Under the pieces are notes generated by a model, which worked only from the letters and a program-made list of their open reading frames with translations, searched no databases and was not told the DNA's origin. The position numbers and the translations under genes were made by a program. DNA of 64,000 bases, taken from the NCBI RefSeq assembly GCF_003590335.1, contig NZ_MIET01000055.1, forward strand, positions 1 through 64,000, written 5' to 3'. This DNA comes from Pseudoalteromonas sp. MSK9-3 (GTDB lineage Bacteria; Pseudomonadota; Gammaproteobacteria; Enterobacterales; Alteromonadaceae). Shown one piece after another: positions 8,690 through 16,285 of the stretch (position 1 is its first letter; the number at the start of each line of letters is the position of its first letter).

Positions 8690-9079
8690 TTATAAAAGCT
8701 GAATTTTTTCTAATTGCTTTTCAATGGCAGCTTGATTAAACCCTCTAATTAAACCGTCGGAAATCAAAATGACGGGTAATCCTTTGCCTTTTAGTGCTTC
8801 AAATTCTTTTAGTGCAATTGGGTCTTTCTCAATATCGACTTGTATATAATTAATTTCAAGCTTATCTAAAAGCGAGGTTGTTTTTTTACAAAATGGGCAC
8901 CAATCGGTGATGTATATTTTGACAGGGCTGTTGGCACTAACACCGAACTCAGAGTAATCCCCTTTTTCAATTTGATATGCCGCGCTGATAGACTGTACAG
9001 CGGCAATACCATATTTTCCAATGAATACACCTAGGGTTGCAGTTACGATGAAAATCAGAATATATTTTATTATATTCAT
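8690..9079 (-). CDS. Membrane-anchored glutaredoxin-family protein
   Basis: The 129-aa protein starts with one membrane segment (about residues 5-24, IIKYILIFIVTATLGVFIG). A short linker leads to a glutaredoxin-like thioredoxin fold from about residue 52 (VKIYITDWCPFCKK), with a CPFC redox site and the cis-Pro strand KGLPVILISDG. The next residues (GLIRGFN) match the glutathione-binding end of glutaredoxins. The single N-terminal anchor does not by itself settle topology; if the domain faces the periplasm it could act on secreted thiols. It lies 63 bp downstream of the secreted six-cysteine peptide gene on the same strand, which suggests a functional link through disulfide handling. Confidence 0.8.
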   Translation of the reverse strand: MNIIKYILIFIVTATLGVFIGKYGIAAVQSISAAYQIEKGDYSEFGVSANSPVKIYITDWCPFCKKTTSLLDKLEINYIQVDIEKDPIALKEFEALKGKGLPVILISDGLIRGFNQAAIEKQLEKIQLL

Positions 9080-9142
9080 TAATCTACCTTATTTATGTTC
9101 GCTAATATAAGCGATATTGTAATATCGCTTATTGGAAGAATA

Positions 9143-9367
9143 TTACTTACATTCTTGCATACATTGATTTTTAATTGTTGAGCAATTGCGGCCTGCACCC
9201 AATCCACCCATTTGGCAAACATATGATTGATAACCACAGTAGTTTGACAATGAACCAAAGTCTTGCCAGTTACAGCCATGGGTATACCAGCTACCTGCAG
9301 AGGCTGTTACAGAAATACCCATCCCCATAGCGACGCCCATAACCGCCATTACGATTTTCTTATTCAT
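9143..9367 (-). CDS. Small secreted six-cysteine peptide
   Basis: The 74-aa precursor has a clear signal peptide (MNKKIVMAVMGVAMGMG..., cleavage after ASA near residue 24). The ~50-residue mature peptide carries six Cys (32, 44, 51, 62, 69, 73; spacing C-x11-C-x6-C-x10-C-x6-C-x3-C) and is rich in Gly, Tyr and Trp. An even number of Cys in a short exported chain suggests up to three disulfides. The start is supported by AAAGGATAT upstream of the ATG. I do not recognise a family; an antimicrobial, toxin-like or structural peptide is possible. The next gene on the strand encodes a membrane glutaredoxin. A shadow frame at 9079-9279 is not considered real. Confidence 0.75.
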   Translation of the reverse strand: MNKKIVMAVMGVAMGMGISVTASAGSWYTHGCNWQDFGSLSNYCGYQSYVCQMGGLGAGRNCSTIKNQCMQECK

Positions 9368-9705
9368 ATTTATATCCTTTTATATTTTATTGTTGAGTGT
9401 GTATAAATACCACCCAGAAAAAATGTATGGGAATATGTCTTTTGTGTCAATAAAAGGTAACAAGGAAGTGGTTGATTAAATTTAATACAGTGGGTGTTGG
9501 TGGAAATTAGCCTGTCAACGTGAAAAAAATTAATTAAAAAGTTGATTTATAACGCGGTAATTTATTAATAATGAGATTAAAACGAGGTGACAACATATGT
9601 GCTGAATGAAGTTATTGGTTAATTATATGGGGAAAGATAATAAAAAGCTTGCAGTGTTTTAAGGTCCAACCCGCAAGCCGTGAAATACAGAATAGTCGAT
9701 AAATC
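9368..9705. other. Intergenic region, 338 bp
   Basis: AT-rich. It should contain the promoter for the cysteine-rich peptide operon (minus strand) near 9370-9440 and the transcript end of the DUF3297 gene near 9642-9678. No gene was supported. Confidence 0.5.
9642..9678 (-). terminator. Intrinsic terminator of the DUF3297 gene
   Basis: On the minus strand GCTTGC and GCAAGC form a stem around a ~20-nt loop, followed by TTTTTATT. It starts 28 bp downstream of the DUF3297 stop. The loop is long, so confidence is moderate. Confidence 0.5.
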
Positions 9706-9954
9706 TTAACGATAGAACGCTTCAACCGAGCCTTTAACCGTTAAGAGTAGAGGTTGGCCACGACGATCTAGCGCTTTAGGAGAAGCCACTTTGATCCAGC
9801 CCTCACTGATGCAGTACTCTTCAACATCAAAGCGCTCTTTACCATTAATTTTAATGCCAATATCGTGCTTAAACACTTCTTCATCGTGAAAACGGCTGCG
9901 TGGATTGATTGAAAGGCGATCTGGTAGTGCTGGTTGTGATGTAGTGTCGTTCAT
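9706..9954 (-). CDS. DUF3297 family protein
   Basis: The 82-aa protein matches the small DUF3297 family by its recognisable core: LPDRLSINPRSRFHDEE, then GIKINGKERFDVEEYC, SEGWIKV and a C-terminal VEAFYR. These are cytosolic proteins of unknown function found across proteobacteria. The start is placed at 9954 because family members begin just before the LPDRLS motif; the longer frame to 10014 adds 20 residues without resemblance. It appears monocistronic. Confidence 0.85.
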   Translation of the reverse strand: MNDTTSQPALPDRLSINPRSRFHDEEVFKHDIGIKINGKERFDVEEYCISEGWIKVASPKALDRRGQPLLLTVKGSVEAFYR

Positions 9955-10364
9955 AACATAACTTCTTGTGAGTAAAATATGTGCCATTGTAGGCAATCGT
10001 TGTTTGATGCTCAAGCGTGTTGCAATAAATATAAATAACTTGATGCTAAAAATGAATGCCTAAGCTGTGTTGGAGAATTCGTTTACAGAACATCGCTTAG
10101 AATGCGTCGTGAAAAAGGCATGATATGTTTGCTTTTATAGCACACTTTATACGAACAATTACGGTGTTTAAGAAGGCACCTTGTCACCACTTTTGCGCCG
10201 AAATTAAGCGAAATGATAGCGATGCGTTCTTTAGCTGTTACCACTCAATAGTAGATAAATAAATAGCTGTGTGTATTGCGGCAAGAAGTTGGGTAGAAAA
10301 ATCGCGATTTTTGGTTTGTGTTACTACACTGTTTACACAACAGTAATAATTGGTCGTGTAGTTT
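9955..10364. other. Divergent intergenic region, 410 bp
   Basis: Separates the DUF3297 gene from the chemoreceptor gene. The notable element is a perfect 16-bp palindrome AAAAATCGCGATTTTT at 10297-10312, 52 bp before the chemoreceptor start, placed like an operator. No gene was supported. Confidence 0.5.
10297..10312. promoter_or_regulatory. 16-bp palindrome upstream of the chemoreceptor gene
   Basis: AAAAATCGCGATTTTT is a perfect palindrome with no spacer. Its position just upstream of the start at 10365 fits an operator, but no regulator is identified. Confidence 0.4.
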
Positions 10365-12056
10365 ATGAAAAGATTAAGTATTGGCAACCGAATTTATGCG
10401 ATGGGTATAGCGCAGTTATGTTTATTACTCATTGTGAGTGGGTTGTCTTTGGTGCAAATGGCAAAGATTGGTAAGGAGCTAATAGATATTGCTGAAGAAG
10501 ATATTCCACTCACGCGATACTTAACACAACTCACCGAACATCAATTAGAGCAAGCAATTTTATTTGAGCGTGCGTTGCTCTATAAGTCACTTACCGATCA
10601 GGGCAATCAAAAGTTTGCGCCTAAGCTCACTACTGTTTTGGGTGAAATATCGGTGCTCAGTGAAAAAATCACAAAAGAGCTCTCATTTGCTACGTCTTTT
10701 GCTGCAGAGGCAATCACAAAAGCACATTCAGATTCTGCTAGGCAAGAGTTTACCAAAGTAACGAAACAATTACGGGTCATAGATGGGCATTACGCCAGCG
10801 CGAATTCGCATATGATGAGTGTGCTAAATAAGCTGTCTTCTAGCCAGCTTGTACCGCTGATGGACGAAGTGGTGAAGGTGGAGCAAGAAGAAGATGGCTT
10901 GAAAAATGAACTGATTGCTTTGCTGGATGACATTCAGTCTTATACCCAAGAAGCATCATTGCAAGCTGAGCATGATGAGCAAGCAGCAATTGTATGGATT
11001 GCGGTAACTTCTGCTGTGGCGGTTGGGTTTGCTTTGTTTATATCATTTGTGATTGGTCGTTCGATAACTACGCCGATAAATGAACTTATTGTTAGATTGA
11101 AAGCCGTGGCTAATGGAGACGGGGACTTAACGGTTAAGCTAGATGAGTCGGCCAGAGATGAAACCGGTACTATGGCCCGCGAGTTTAATAAATTTATTGG
11201 TAATTTGCGCCATATCATTGCCAGTACGAATAACATTGTGAAGAGCCTCGGAGAGTCATCAGAATTAGCCACACAGGTCGTTGGCCAAACCCAGCAAAAC
11301 GTGCTTGCACAAAAAGATCAAACGGAGATGGTGGCTTCGGCTATTTATCAAATGACAACAACCACACAAGATGTGTCTAAAAGTACGGCGAACGCAGCAG
11401 AAGCAACGCAAAATGTACGAAACAAGGTGGCATCAAGCAAAGCAATTGCTTCTGAAACAAATAATATCATTGAAAATCTTGTGGAAGAAATGAACGAAGC
11501 ATCGAGTGATATTACGTCGTTAGTGGAAGAAACCAACAACATAAGCACGGTACTTGAGTCGATTCAGAGTATTTCTGAGCAAACAAACTTACTGGCACTT
11601 AATGCCGCCATTGAGGCGGCTCGAGCGGGAGAAACAGGGCGAGGGTTTGCGGTTGTAGCTGATGAGGTAAGAACGCTTGCAAGCCGCACACAAGGTTCAA
11701 CGGCGGATATTCAAGACTTATTGGCACGCTTAAAAACAGAGGCCAATAAAGTGGTTGTGAGCATGGCAAAAGGCACAGAAAGTGCCAGTGCTTGTTTAGG
11801 GAAAAGCCGAGAGACCCGCAGCACATTAGATGAAGCGGCTCAATCGATAGACCTAATTAATGATTTAAACACACAAATTGCGACAGCAACTGAAGAGCAA
11901 TCAGTGGTCGCGGTCGATATTGATAAGAGTGTGACCAACATCAATGATCTTGCCAGTGAAACCGCTGAAGGGGCGAGTGAAACCTCCAATGCAAACCAAA
12001 ACATAGCCCAACGAGTCGTTGATTTACATGCAAACTTTGATCGCTTTGTGACTTAA
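10365..12056 (+). CDS. Methyl-accepting chemotaxis protein
   Basis: The 563-aa chemoreceptor has TM1 at about residues 12-31 and a mostly helical periplasmic region of ~170 residues consistent with a four-helix-bundle sensor. TM2 is at about 207-228, followed by a HAMP domain (ITTPINELIVRLKAVANGDGDL) and a long cytoplasmic coiled coil. The signalling hairpin tip is EQTNLLALNAAIEAARAGE, then GRGFAVVADEVRTLA, which contacts CheA and CheW. Gln/Glu pairs around the coiled coil are likely methylation sites. No C-terminal CheR-tethering pentapeptide is present (it ends NFDRFVT). The ligand cannot be inferred. Confidence 0.93.
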   Translation: MKRLSIGNRIYAMGIAQLCLLLIVSGLSLVQMAKIGKELIDIAEEDIPLTRYLTQLTEHQLEQAILFERALLYKSLTDQGNQKFAPKLTTVLGEISVLSEKITKELSFATSFAAEAITKAHSDSARQEFTKVTKQLRVIDGHYASANSHMMSVLNKLSSSQLVPLMDEVVKVEQEEDGLKNELIALLDDIQSYTQEASLQAEHDEQAAIVWIAVTSAVAVGFALFISFVIGRSITTPINELIVRLKAVANGDGDLTVKLDESARDETGTMAREFNKFIGNLRHIIASTNNIVKSLGESSELATQVVGQTQQNVLAQKDQTEMVASAIYQMTTTTQDVSKSTANAAEATQNVRNKVASSKAIASETNNIIENLVEEMNEASSDITSLVEETNNISTVLESIQSISEQTNLLALNAAIEAARAGETGRGFAVVADEVRTLASRTQGSTADIQDLLARLKTEANKVVVSMAKGTESASACLGKSRETRSTLDEAAQSIDLINDLNTQIATATEEQSVVAVDIDKSVTNINDLASETAEGASETSNANQNIAQRVVDLHANFDRFVT

Positions 12057-12128
12057 GCATTAAGCTATCGCTTCTTTATATTAAGCCTGCGTAATCAATG
12101 TGCTATATGAAGAAGTCAGTATTACTGA

Positions 12129-12163
12129 GCCTTACTAGAATCATCTTTTAGTAAGGCTTTTTT
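12129..12163 (+). terminator. Intrinsic terminator of the chemoreceptor gene
   Basis: GCCTTACTA (12129-12137) pairs with TAGTAAGGC (12149-12157), 11-nt loop, followed by TTTTTT. It is 73 bp after the chemoreceptor stop. Confidence 0.8.
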
Positions 12164-12352
12164 AGTTGGTGAGCATAACGTTTTGTTAAACGTGAGGATA
12201 ATGGGGAGAGTACAGGTAAGTCATATGGTGATGAGACAAGTGCACCACCATCTTGCCCCAAAATGATGGCTCGTTTGTTTGAGGTGTTTGTAATGATTAT
12301 TTATTGCAGTGTAGCTGTGCATGACTCAGTGCTAATGTTGTATGAATATTAC

Positions 12353-12757
12353 TTAAGCGACGTCAGATGATGGCGGGTATGATGGTTTGCGAAGTATATA
12401 CGCCAGCACTATAACTTCGATAGTTGCCACGAGTGCGAGTACCCAGATTGCTGGTTGGCTGTAGCATAAAATAATAAAGCCCAGCGACATGCCAATACCT
12501 GCGCCCCATTTGCCTTTGGGGGGCACGACTTGGTGTTGTTGCCACATTTGCAAACTTGGTCCAAAACGGGGATGGGTCAATAGCCAGTTGGCAAAGCGAG
12601 GTGATGAACGGGTAAAACAGGCTAATGCCAGAATAAAAAAAATGGTTGTGGGCATAACAGGGAGCACGATGCCAATAAAGCCCAGCGCAACGAAAATAAT
12701 GCCAATCAAATGTAGCCAAAAACATCGGTTGAAAATACGACTGAAACTATTCTTCAT
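12353..12757 (-). CDS. ybaN: YbaN/DUF454 family inner-membrane protein
   Basis: The 134-aa protein has three hydrophobic segments (about residues 13-33, 36-48 and 85-117) and the DUF454 signature: LGFIGIVLPVMPTTIFFILA, then CFTRSSPRFANWLLTHP, FGP and a KG/KW turn. The family is widespread and of unknown function. It sits alone between the chemoreceptor terminator and the AhpD-like gene. Confidence 0.88.
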   Translation of the reverse strand: MKNSFSRIFNRCFWLHLIGIIFVALGFIGIVLPVMPTTIFFILALACFTRSSPRFANWLLTHPRFGPSLQMWQQHQVVPPKGKWGAGIGMSLGFIILCYSQPAIWVLALVATIEVIVLAYILRKPSYPPSSDVA

Positions 12758-13022
12758 ACCTATGACCCTGTAATACCGCCCTTTTTAAGCTTATCACAGG
12801 GTCAATTAAATGCGAGTTTTTGTATTTAACCTCAGCTCTTGATAAGTGAATTTACCCAATAAAGCTAATTTTCTCACTCTCGGCGTTGCTTTCATTTGTA
12901 ATAGCCCGCTATGACTGCATAAAAGCGCCTTGATATTGAGCAAAATATCATCATTAGATTGTAGTTAAGTTTGTTTTAAAAACATTTTCTATTCCAAAAC
13001 CCTTATCCAAACCTGAGGTTAT

Positions 13023-13562
13023 TTAGATAAACGCTTTAAACGGTTGGTCAACTGGGGTTTGGGCTAAGTGATTCACATAGTTACTCATAACTTTTTGTGC
13101 CAAACCTAGAATGATATCGAGCAAATGTTGTTGCGTATATCCAACAGCAAAAAACTGCTGCTGATCTTGTTCACTGATCTGTCCTCTATTTCGCACTAAT
13201 AACAAAGTAATGGTACGTAAGGTTTCTAGCTTTTCGGTTGGCAGCGCCGTGTGATTGCGCAGCGAGTGCGTTAAGGCATCGTCAATGCCCATCGATTTCG
13301 CAATGGCGCTATGTGCGGGGACACAGTAATGACAGTTATGCTCAATATTAATAGTTTGCCATACCACGGTTTTTTCTTCGTCGTTAAAAGCGCTATTAAG
13401 AAATAAACTGTGTAAGGTTTGATAGGCCTGCAAGTGAGGGGCAGACTCGGCCATAACAGCGTGTAAATTTGGCAGCATACCAAACGTATTGATTGAGTCT
13501 TGTAACAAAGGTTTACTTGGTTCAGGTGCACTTTCTAAAGTGTGAAGGGTAAATTGAGTCAT
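13023..13562 (-). CDS. Carboxymuconolactone decarboxylase / AhpD-like protein
   Basis: The 179-aa all-alpha protein has the AhpD-like redox motif HNCHYCVPAHS (CxxC followed by His) after a Glu-containing helix. In alkylhydroperoxidase-type members these residues form the active site. It resembles the ~180-aa peroxidase-related stand-alone enzymes, so a peroxide-reducing role is likely. Start set at 13562, preceded by AAGGTA; a longer frame to 13625 runs through the promoter region. A perfect inverted repeat at 13608-13627 lies 46 bp upstream of the start and looks like an operator. Confidence 0.8.
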   Translation of the reverse strand: MTQFTLHTLESAPEPSKPLLQDSINTFGMLPNLHAVMAESAPHLQAYQTLHSLFLNSAFNDEEKTVVWQTINIEHNCHYCVPAHSAIAKSMGIDDALTHSLRNHTALPTEKLETLRTITLLLVRNRGQISEQDQQQFFAVGYTQQHLLDIILGLAQKVMSNYVNHLAQTPVDQPFKAFI

Positions 13563-13607
13563 GTGGAAATACCTTTTATTGGTTAACTTATATACCACAC
13601 TAGCGTT

Positions 13608-13627
13608 ATTTGAATGATTATTCAAAT
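13608..13627. promoter_or_regulatory. Perfect inverted repeat, candidate operator of the AhpD-like gene
   Basis: ATTTGAAT-GATT-ATTCAAAT is an 8-bp perfect inverted repeat with a 4-bp spacer. Size and position upstream of the minus-strand gene starting at 13562 are typical of a dimeric repressor site (for example TetR- or MarR-type). Confidence 0.5.
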
Positions 13628-13691
13628 AAGGTTTGGCTATATTGAGTGCATAAATAGACTAGCAGTTGATGAAATTTTTTTAATTGAGAGT

Positions 13692-13719
13692 CGGTCGCAC
13701 AGAAACCCTTGTGCGACCG
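13692..13719 (-). terminator. Strong hairpin after the porin gene
   Basis: CGGTCGCAC-AGAAACCCTT-GTGCGACCG forms a 9-bp GC-rich stem 30 bp beyond the porin stop. T residues on the minus strand begin only ~10 nt later, so termination is plausible but not classical. Confidence 0.45.
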
Positions 13720-13748
13720 TAATATCTGGCGCTAACTAATGTGTATTA

Positions 13749-14978
13749 CTAAAAATAGTAGCCAATATTGATGTTAAAACGTCGCTCAGTGTCGGTGCTA
13801 TCTCCAGCGATAGAACCACCAACGAAAGGTTGGTTTTTGGCATGTACTAAATCAAAGTAAGTAAACAACCCTCCGGCAGCAACAGACACGCCGGTCACAT
13901 TCATCCAAGTGTCTTCACTGGCGTCTGATTTGTCATAAATAATGCCAAAGTCATTGTAAAATTGCAGTCCGGTTATTGCGCCCCATTTTACGGGGAGACT
14001 GTAAGCAATGTTGGCACTCGAGGTGGTGGCTTGCGCTGCAATACTGTCGTAAAACGCATATGCTCCAACGGCCATACGATCTGCACCGTCAATATCATGA
14101 TCGTATTCACCGTGCTGTAGTTGCAGGTTCCAAGGTCCAATATTGCTGTTTAAATGTAGTGCCCACGCGAGACTGTCCCCGACACGCTCAGTGCCGTCAT
14201 GTAATCCACCAATTTGCCCAGAAAATCCAACTTCTGTAGAGCCGCCAGCATGTTGGATATGATATCCATAGCGCGCAGCAAAAGTATTGTATTCACCAAT
14301 TGATTTAGTTGGGGTATCGTAAATACCTTCAGAGCCTTGGCGATAGCCAACAACGTCATATGAATAGCGATCTGCCCGGTCATCAACGTAGCCGTCAACA
14401 CCACCTAGTTCATCATTTTTAAAGAAGCCGAGGTCTAACTGCCAATTGTCAGTTAATTTACGTTGAAATAATACGCCTAAGTCATGATCGTCTTCTAAGC
14501 CAATATAATAATTGGTACTAAAAAAGTAGTTATGAGAATTGTACGGCCAATTACCAAAAGGGACTTTGGTGATCCCCGCTTGCACTTGCCAGTCCTCTGC
14601 AAAGTTATAGGCAGCGTAAGCATATTTTACCGCGGTCATGTAATCAAAGAAGCGTATTTCAGCGTTTAGTGCAACGTCGCCGATATCACCAGAAAAGTTG
14701 ATACGGAGCAGATCAAAATCAAAATCACCACCGCGATTTTTATTGCCGTCATTATAAGATGTATGACTGTAGTTGGTTCTAACCGCGCCACCTACTTTAA
14801 CGCCTGACGTGGCGCTTGGTTGGGGTTGTTTCGCTTTTATTGCTTCTTCTTCAATTCTTTGTATTTGCTGCTGTAGTTTTGCTAGTTGTTGTTTTAATTG
14901 GGCTAATTCGTCATTATTCGCCAAAGTTGGCAGTGAGAGTAGTCCTGTAGCTAGGGCGAGCGCAGTGCATTTTAACAT
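13749..14978 (-). CDS. Outer-membrane porin with N-terminal coiled coil (OprP-like)
   Basis: The 409-aa protein has a signal peptide (cleavage near TLA-NN, residue 20). A short coiled coil follows (about 22-50, DELAQLKQQLAKLQQQIQRI), as in porins that tether or trimerise through this segment. The rest is a beta-barrel of amphipathic strands ending in the outer-membrane C-terminal signature NINIGYYF, with Phe last. The pattern VKVGGAVRTNYSHT then DFDFDLLRINFSGDIGD resembles phosphate-selective porin O/P-type proteins. Substrate is not predictable. It is monocistronic, with a hairpin at 13692-13719 downstream. Confidence 0.82.
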   Translation of the reverse strand: MLKCTALALATGLLSLPTLANNDELAQLKQQLAKLQQQIQRIEEEAIKAKQPQPSATSGVKVGGAVRTNYSHTSYNDGNKNRGGDFDFDLLRINFSGDIGDVALNAEIRFFDYMTAVKYAYAAYNFAEDWQVQAGITKVPFGNWPYNSHNYFFSTNYYIGLEDDHDLGVLFQRKLTDNWQLDLGFFKNDELGGVDGYVDDRADRYSYDVVGYRQGSEGIYDTPTKSIGEYNTFAARYGYHIQHAGGSTEVGFSGQIGGLHDGTERVGDSLAWALHLNSNIGPWNLQLQHGEYDHDIDGADRMAVGAYAFYDSIAAQATTSSANIAYSLPVKWGAITGLQFYNDFGIIYDKSDASEDTWMNVTGVSVAAGGLFTYFDLVHAKNQPFVGGSIAGDSTDTERRFNINIGYYF

Positions 14979-15373
14979 GGTTATTATTCAATGAAGTTGT
15001 CAATGGTAGTGCTATTAGGGTAGACCATTTCGTATATGGATTCTAATAACATATTTGTAATATTTGATTCTCAAGTAATTTTTTGTTGTGGCTTAAGTTA
15101 TTTGGAGGGGTCTCGTTGTTAGCGTTTAAGATCACATAGGGCGTTATTTAGATGTCATATAAAGCGGGTAGTTTAGTGAAAGAAGACACATTGTATGCGC
15201 TATATCAAAGGTACCCGTGAAAAGTGGTTATAGAGTGATCATACACTCGTTCGGGAGAGTATGTTTACAGTCAGGTATATGAAGATGCTTCATATTCGCG
15301 GTTATTTATTTACTCAGTACGCGTAAATTAGGTAACCTAGCTCATGAATTTCAACACTTAAATAAGGTGAAGT
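14979..15373. other. Divergent intergenic region, 395 bp
   Basis: Promoters of the porin (minus) and the mutarotase (plus) must lie here. AAGGTGAAGT just before 15374 is the mutarotase RBS. No other convincing structure or gene was seen. Confidence 0.5.
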
Positions 15374-16225
15374 ATGGATCTTTCAGCATCAGTGTCTATC
15401 CAGCGTACCGAGAGCGGCCTTGAGTATATACAAGTCGATAGCGCGTTGTGTCATGGTAAGGTTTTTTTACAAGGGGCGCAGCTAACGGAGTTTACGCCTA
15501 AAGGCCAAGATAATTTGATCTGGGTGTCAGCTGATGAAGATTACGTAGAAGGAAAAGCCGTGCGCGGTGGGATCCCTATTTGCTGGCCTTGGTTTGGTGT
15601 GCATAGCGACGCTGATTGGCCTATCCATGGTGTTGCTAGAAAGTTGGTTTGGCGTGCAGAGGAAGTGATTGAACATGACACACATATTGAAGTGCGTTTA
15701 TCGCTTCCGATGACGTTGGTTGATGAGACGTATTGGCCACACCAGTCAAAATTAGAAGTGACTTTTGTGTTTGGAGAAAGTATTGAAGTACGCTTAACCA
15801 ACACCAATTTAGGGCAACAAGCCTTTACGCTCACTCAGGCTTTACATACTTATTTTCCAACCTCAGACATCAGTGAAACATCTGTAGAAGGGTTGCAAGG
15901 GTCGCAGTATATTGAATTTGGCGAAGGGCCTTTTGCACAAAACGACGTGGTGCATTTTGCCCGAGAAACTGACATGGTGTACACCCAAGCCCCCGCAATA
16001 CAAGTGATAAACACACCAAAAGGCCGCATAGAAGTTGCGCGAGAAAATTCACAGTCATGCGTACTATGGAATCCGTGGATAGAAAAGTCGCAGCGTTTAA
16101 GTAACTTTAAAGATGATGAGTACTTGTCGATGCTATGTTTAGAGGCGGCCAATGTGATGGATGATGCCATTACGGTGCAGCCCGGAGAAAGTCACACTTT
16201 GACCACGCGTCTGCGTTGGATCTAA
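15374..16225 (+). CDS. yeaD: D-hexose-6-phosphate mutarotase (YeaD-type)
   Basis: The 283-aa cytosolic protein belongs to the aldose-1-epimerase-like fold. Visible family motifs are HGKVFLQGAQLTEFTP, LIWVS, AVRGGIPICWPWFGVH, HGVARKLVW, LTQALHTYF and a late CVLWNPWIEKS with Glu in CLEAANV. It interconverts the alpha and beta anomers of glucose-6-phosphate and related hexose phosphates. Length matches E. coli YeaD (~294). It precedes the regulator gene at 16286 by 60 bp but is probably a separate transcription unit. Confidence 0.88.
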   Translation: MDLSASVSIQRTESGLEYIQVDSALCHGKVFLQGAQLTEFTPKGQDNLIWVSADEDYVEGKAVRGGIPICWPWFGVHSDADWPIHGVARKLVWRAEEVIEHDTHIEVRLSLPMTLVDETYWPHQSKLEVTFVFGESIEVRLTNTNLGQQAFTLTQALHTYFPTSDISETSVEGLQGSQYIEFGEGPFAQNDVVHFARETDMVYTQAPAIQVINTPKGRIEVARENSQSCVLWNPWIEKSQRLSNFKDDEYLSMLCLEAANVMDDAITVQPGESHTLTTRLRWI

Positions 16226-16244
16226 TACCCATTTCATTTTGATT

Positions 16245-16285
16245 ATCGTATTCTTGTAGAGAATCATTTACTGCAAGGATACGAT
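16245..16285 (+). promoter_or_regulatory. Hairpin that would sequester the RBS of the response regulator gene
   Basis: ATCGTATTCTTG (16245-16256) pairs with CAAGGATACGAT (16274-16285), 11 Watson-Crick pairs plus one G-U, with a 17-nt loop. The 3' arm contains the Shine-Dalgarno AAGGA and ends exactly at the ATG at 16286. In RNA this would bury the ribosome-binding site, suggesting translational control; as DNA it could instead be an operator. Confidence 0.55.

Noticed and set aside
9079..9279. 66-aa minus-strand frame beside the glutaredoxin gene
   Set aside because: It overlaps the cysteine-rich peptide gene in another frame and has neither signal peptide nor RBS.
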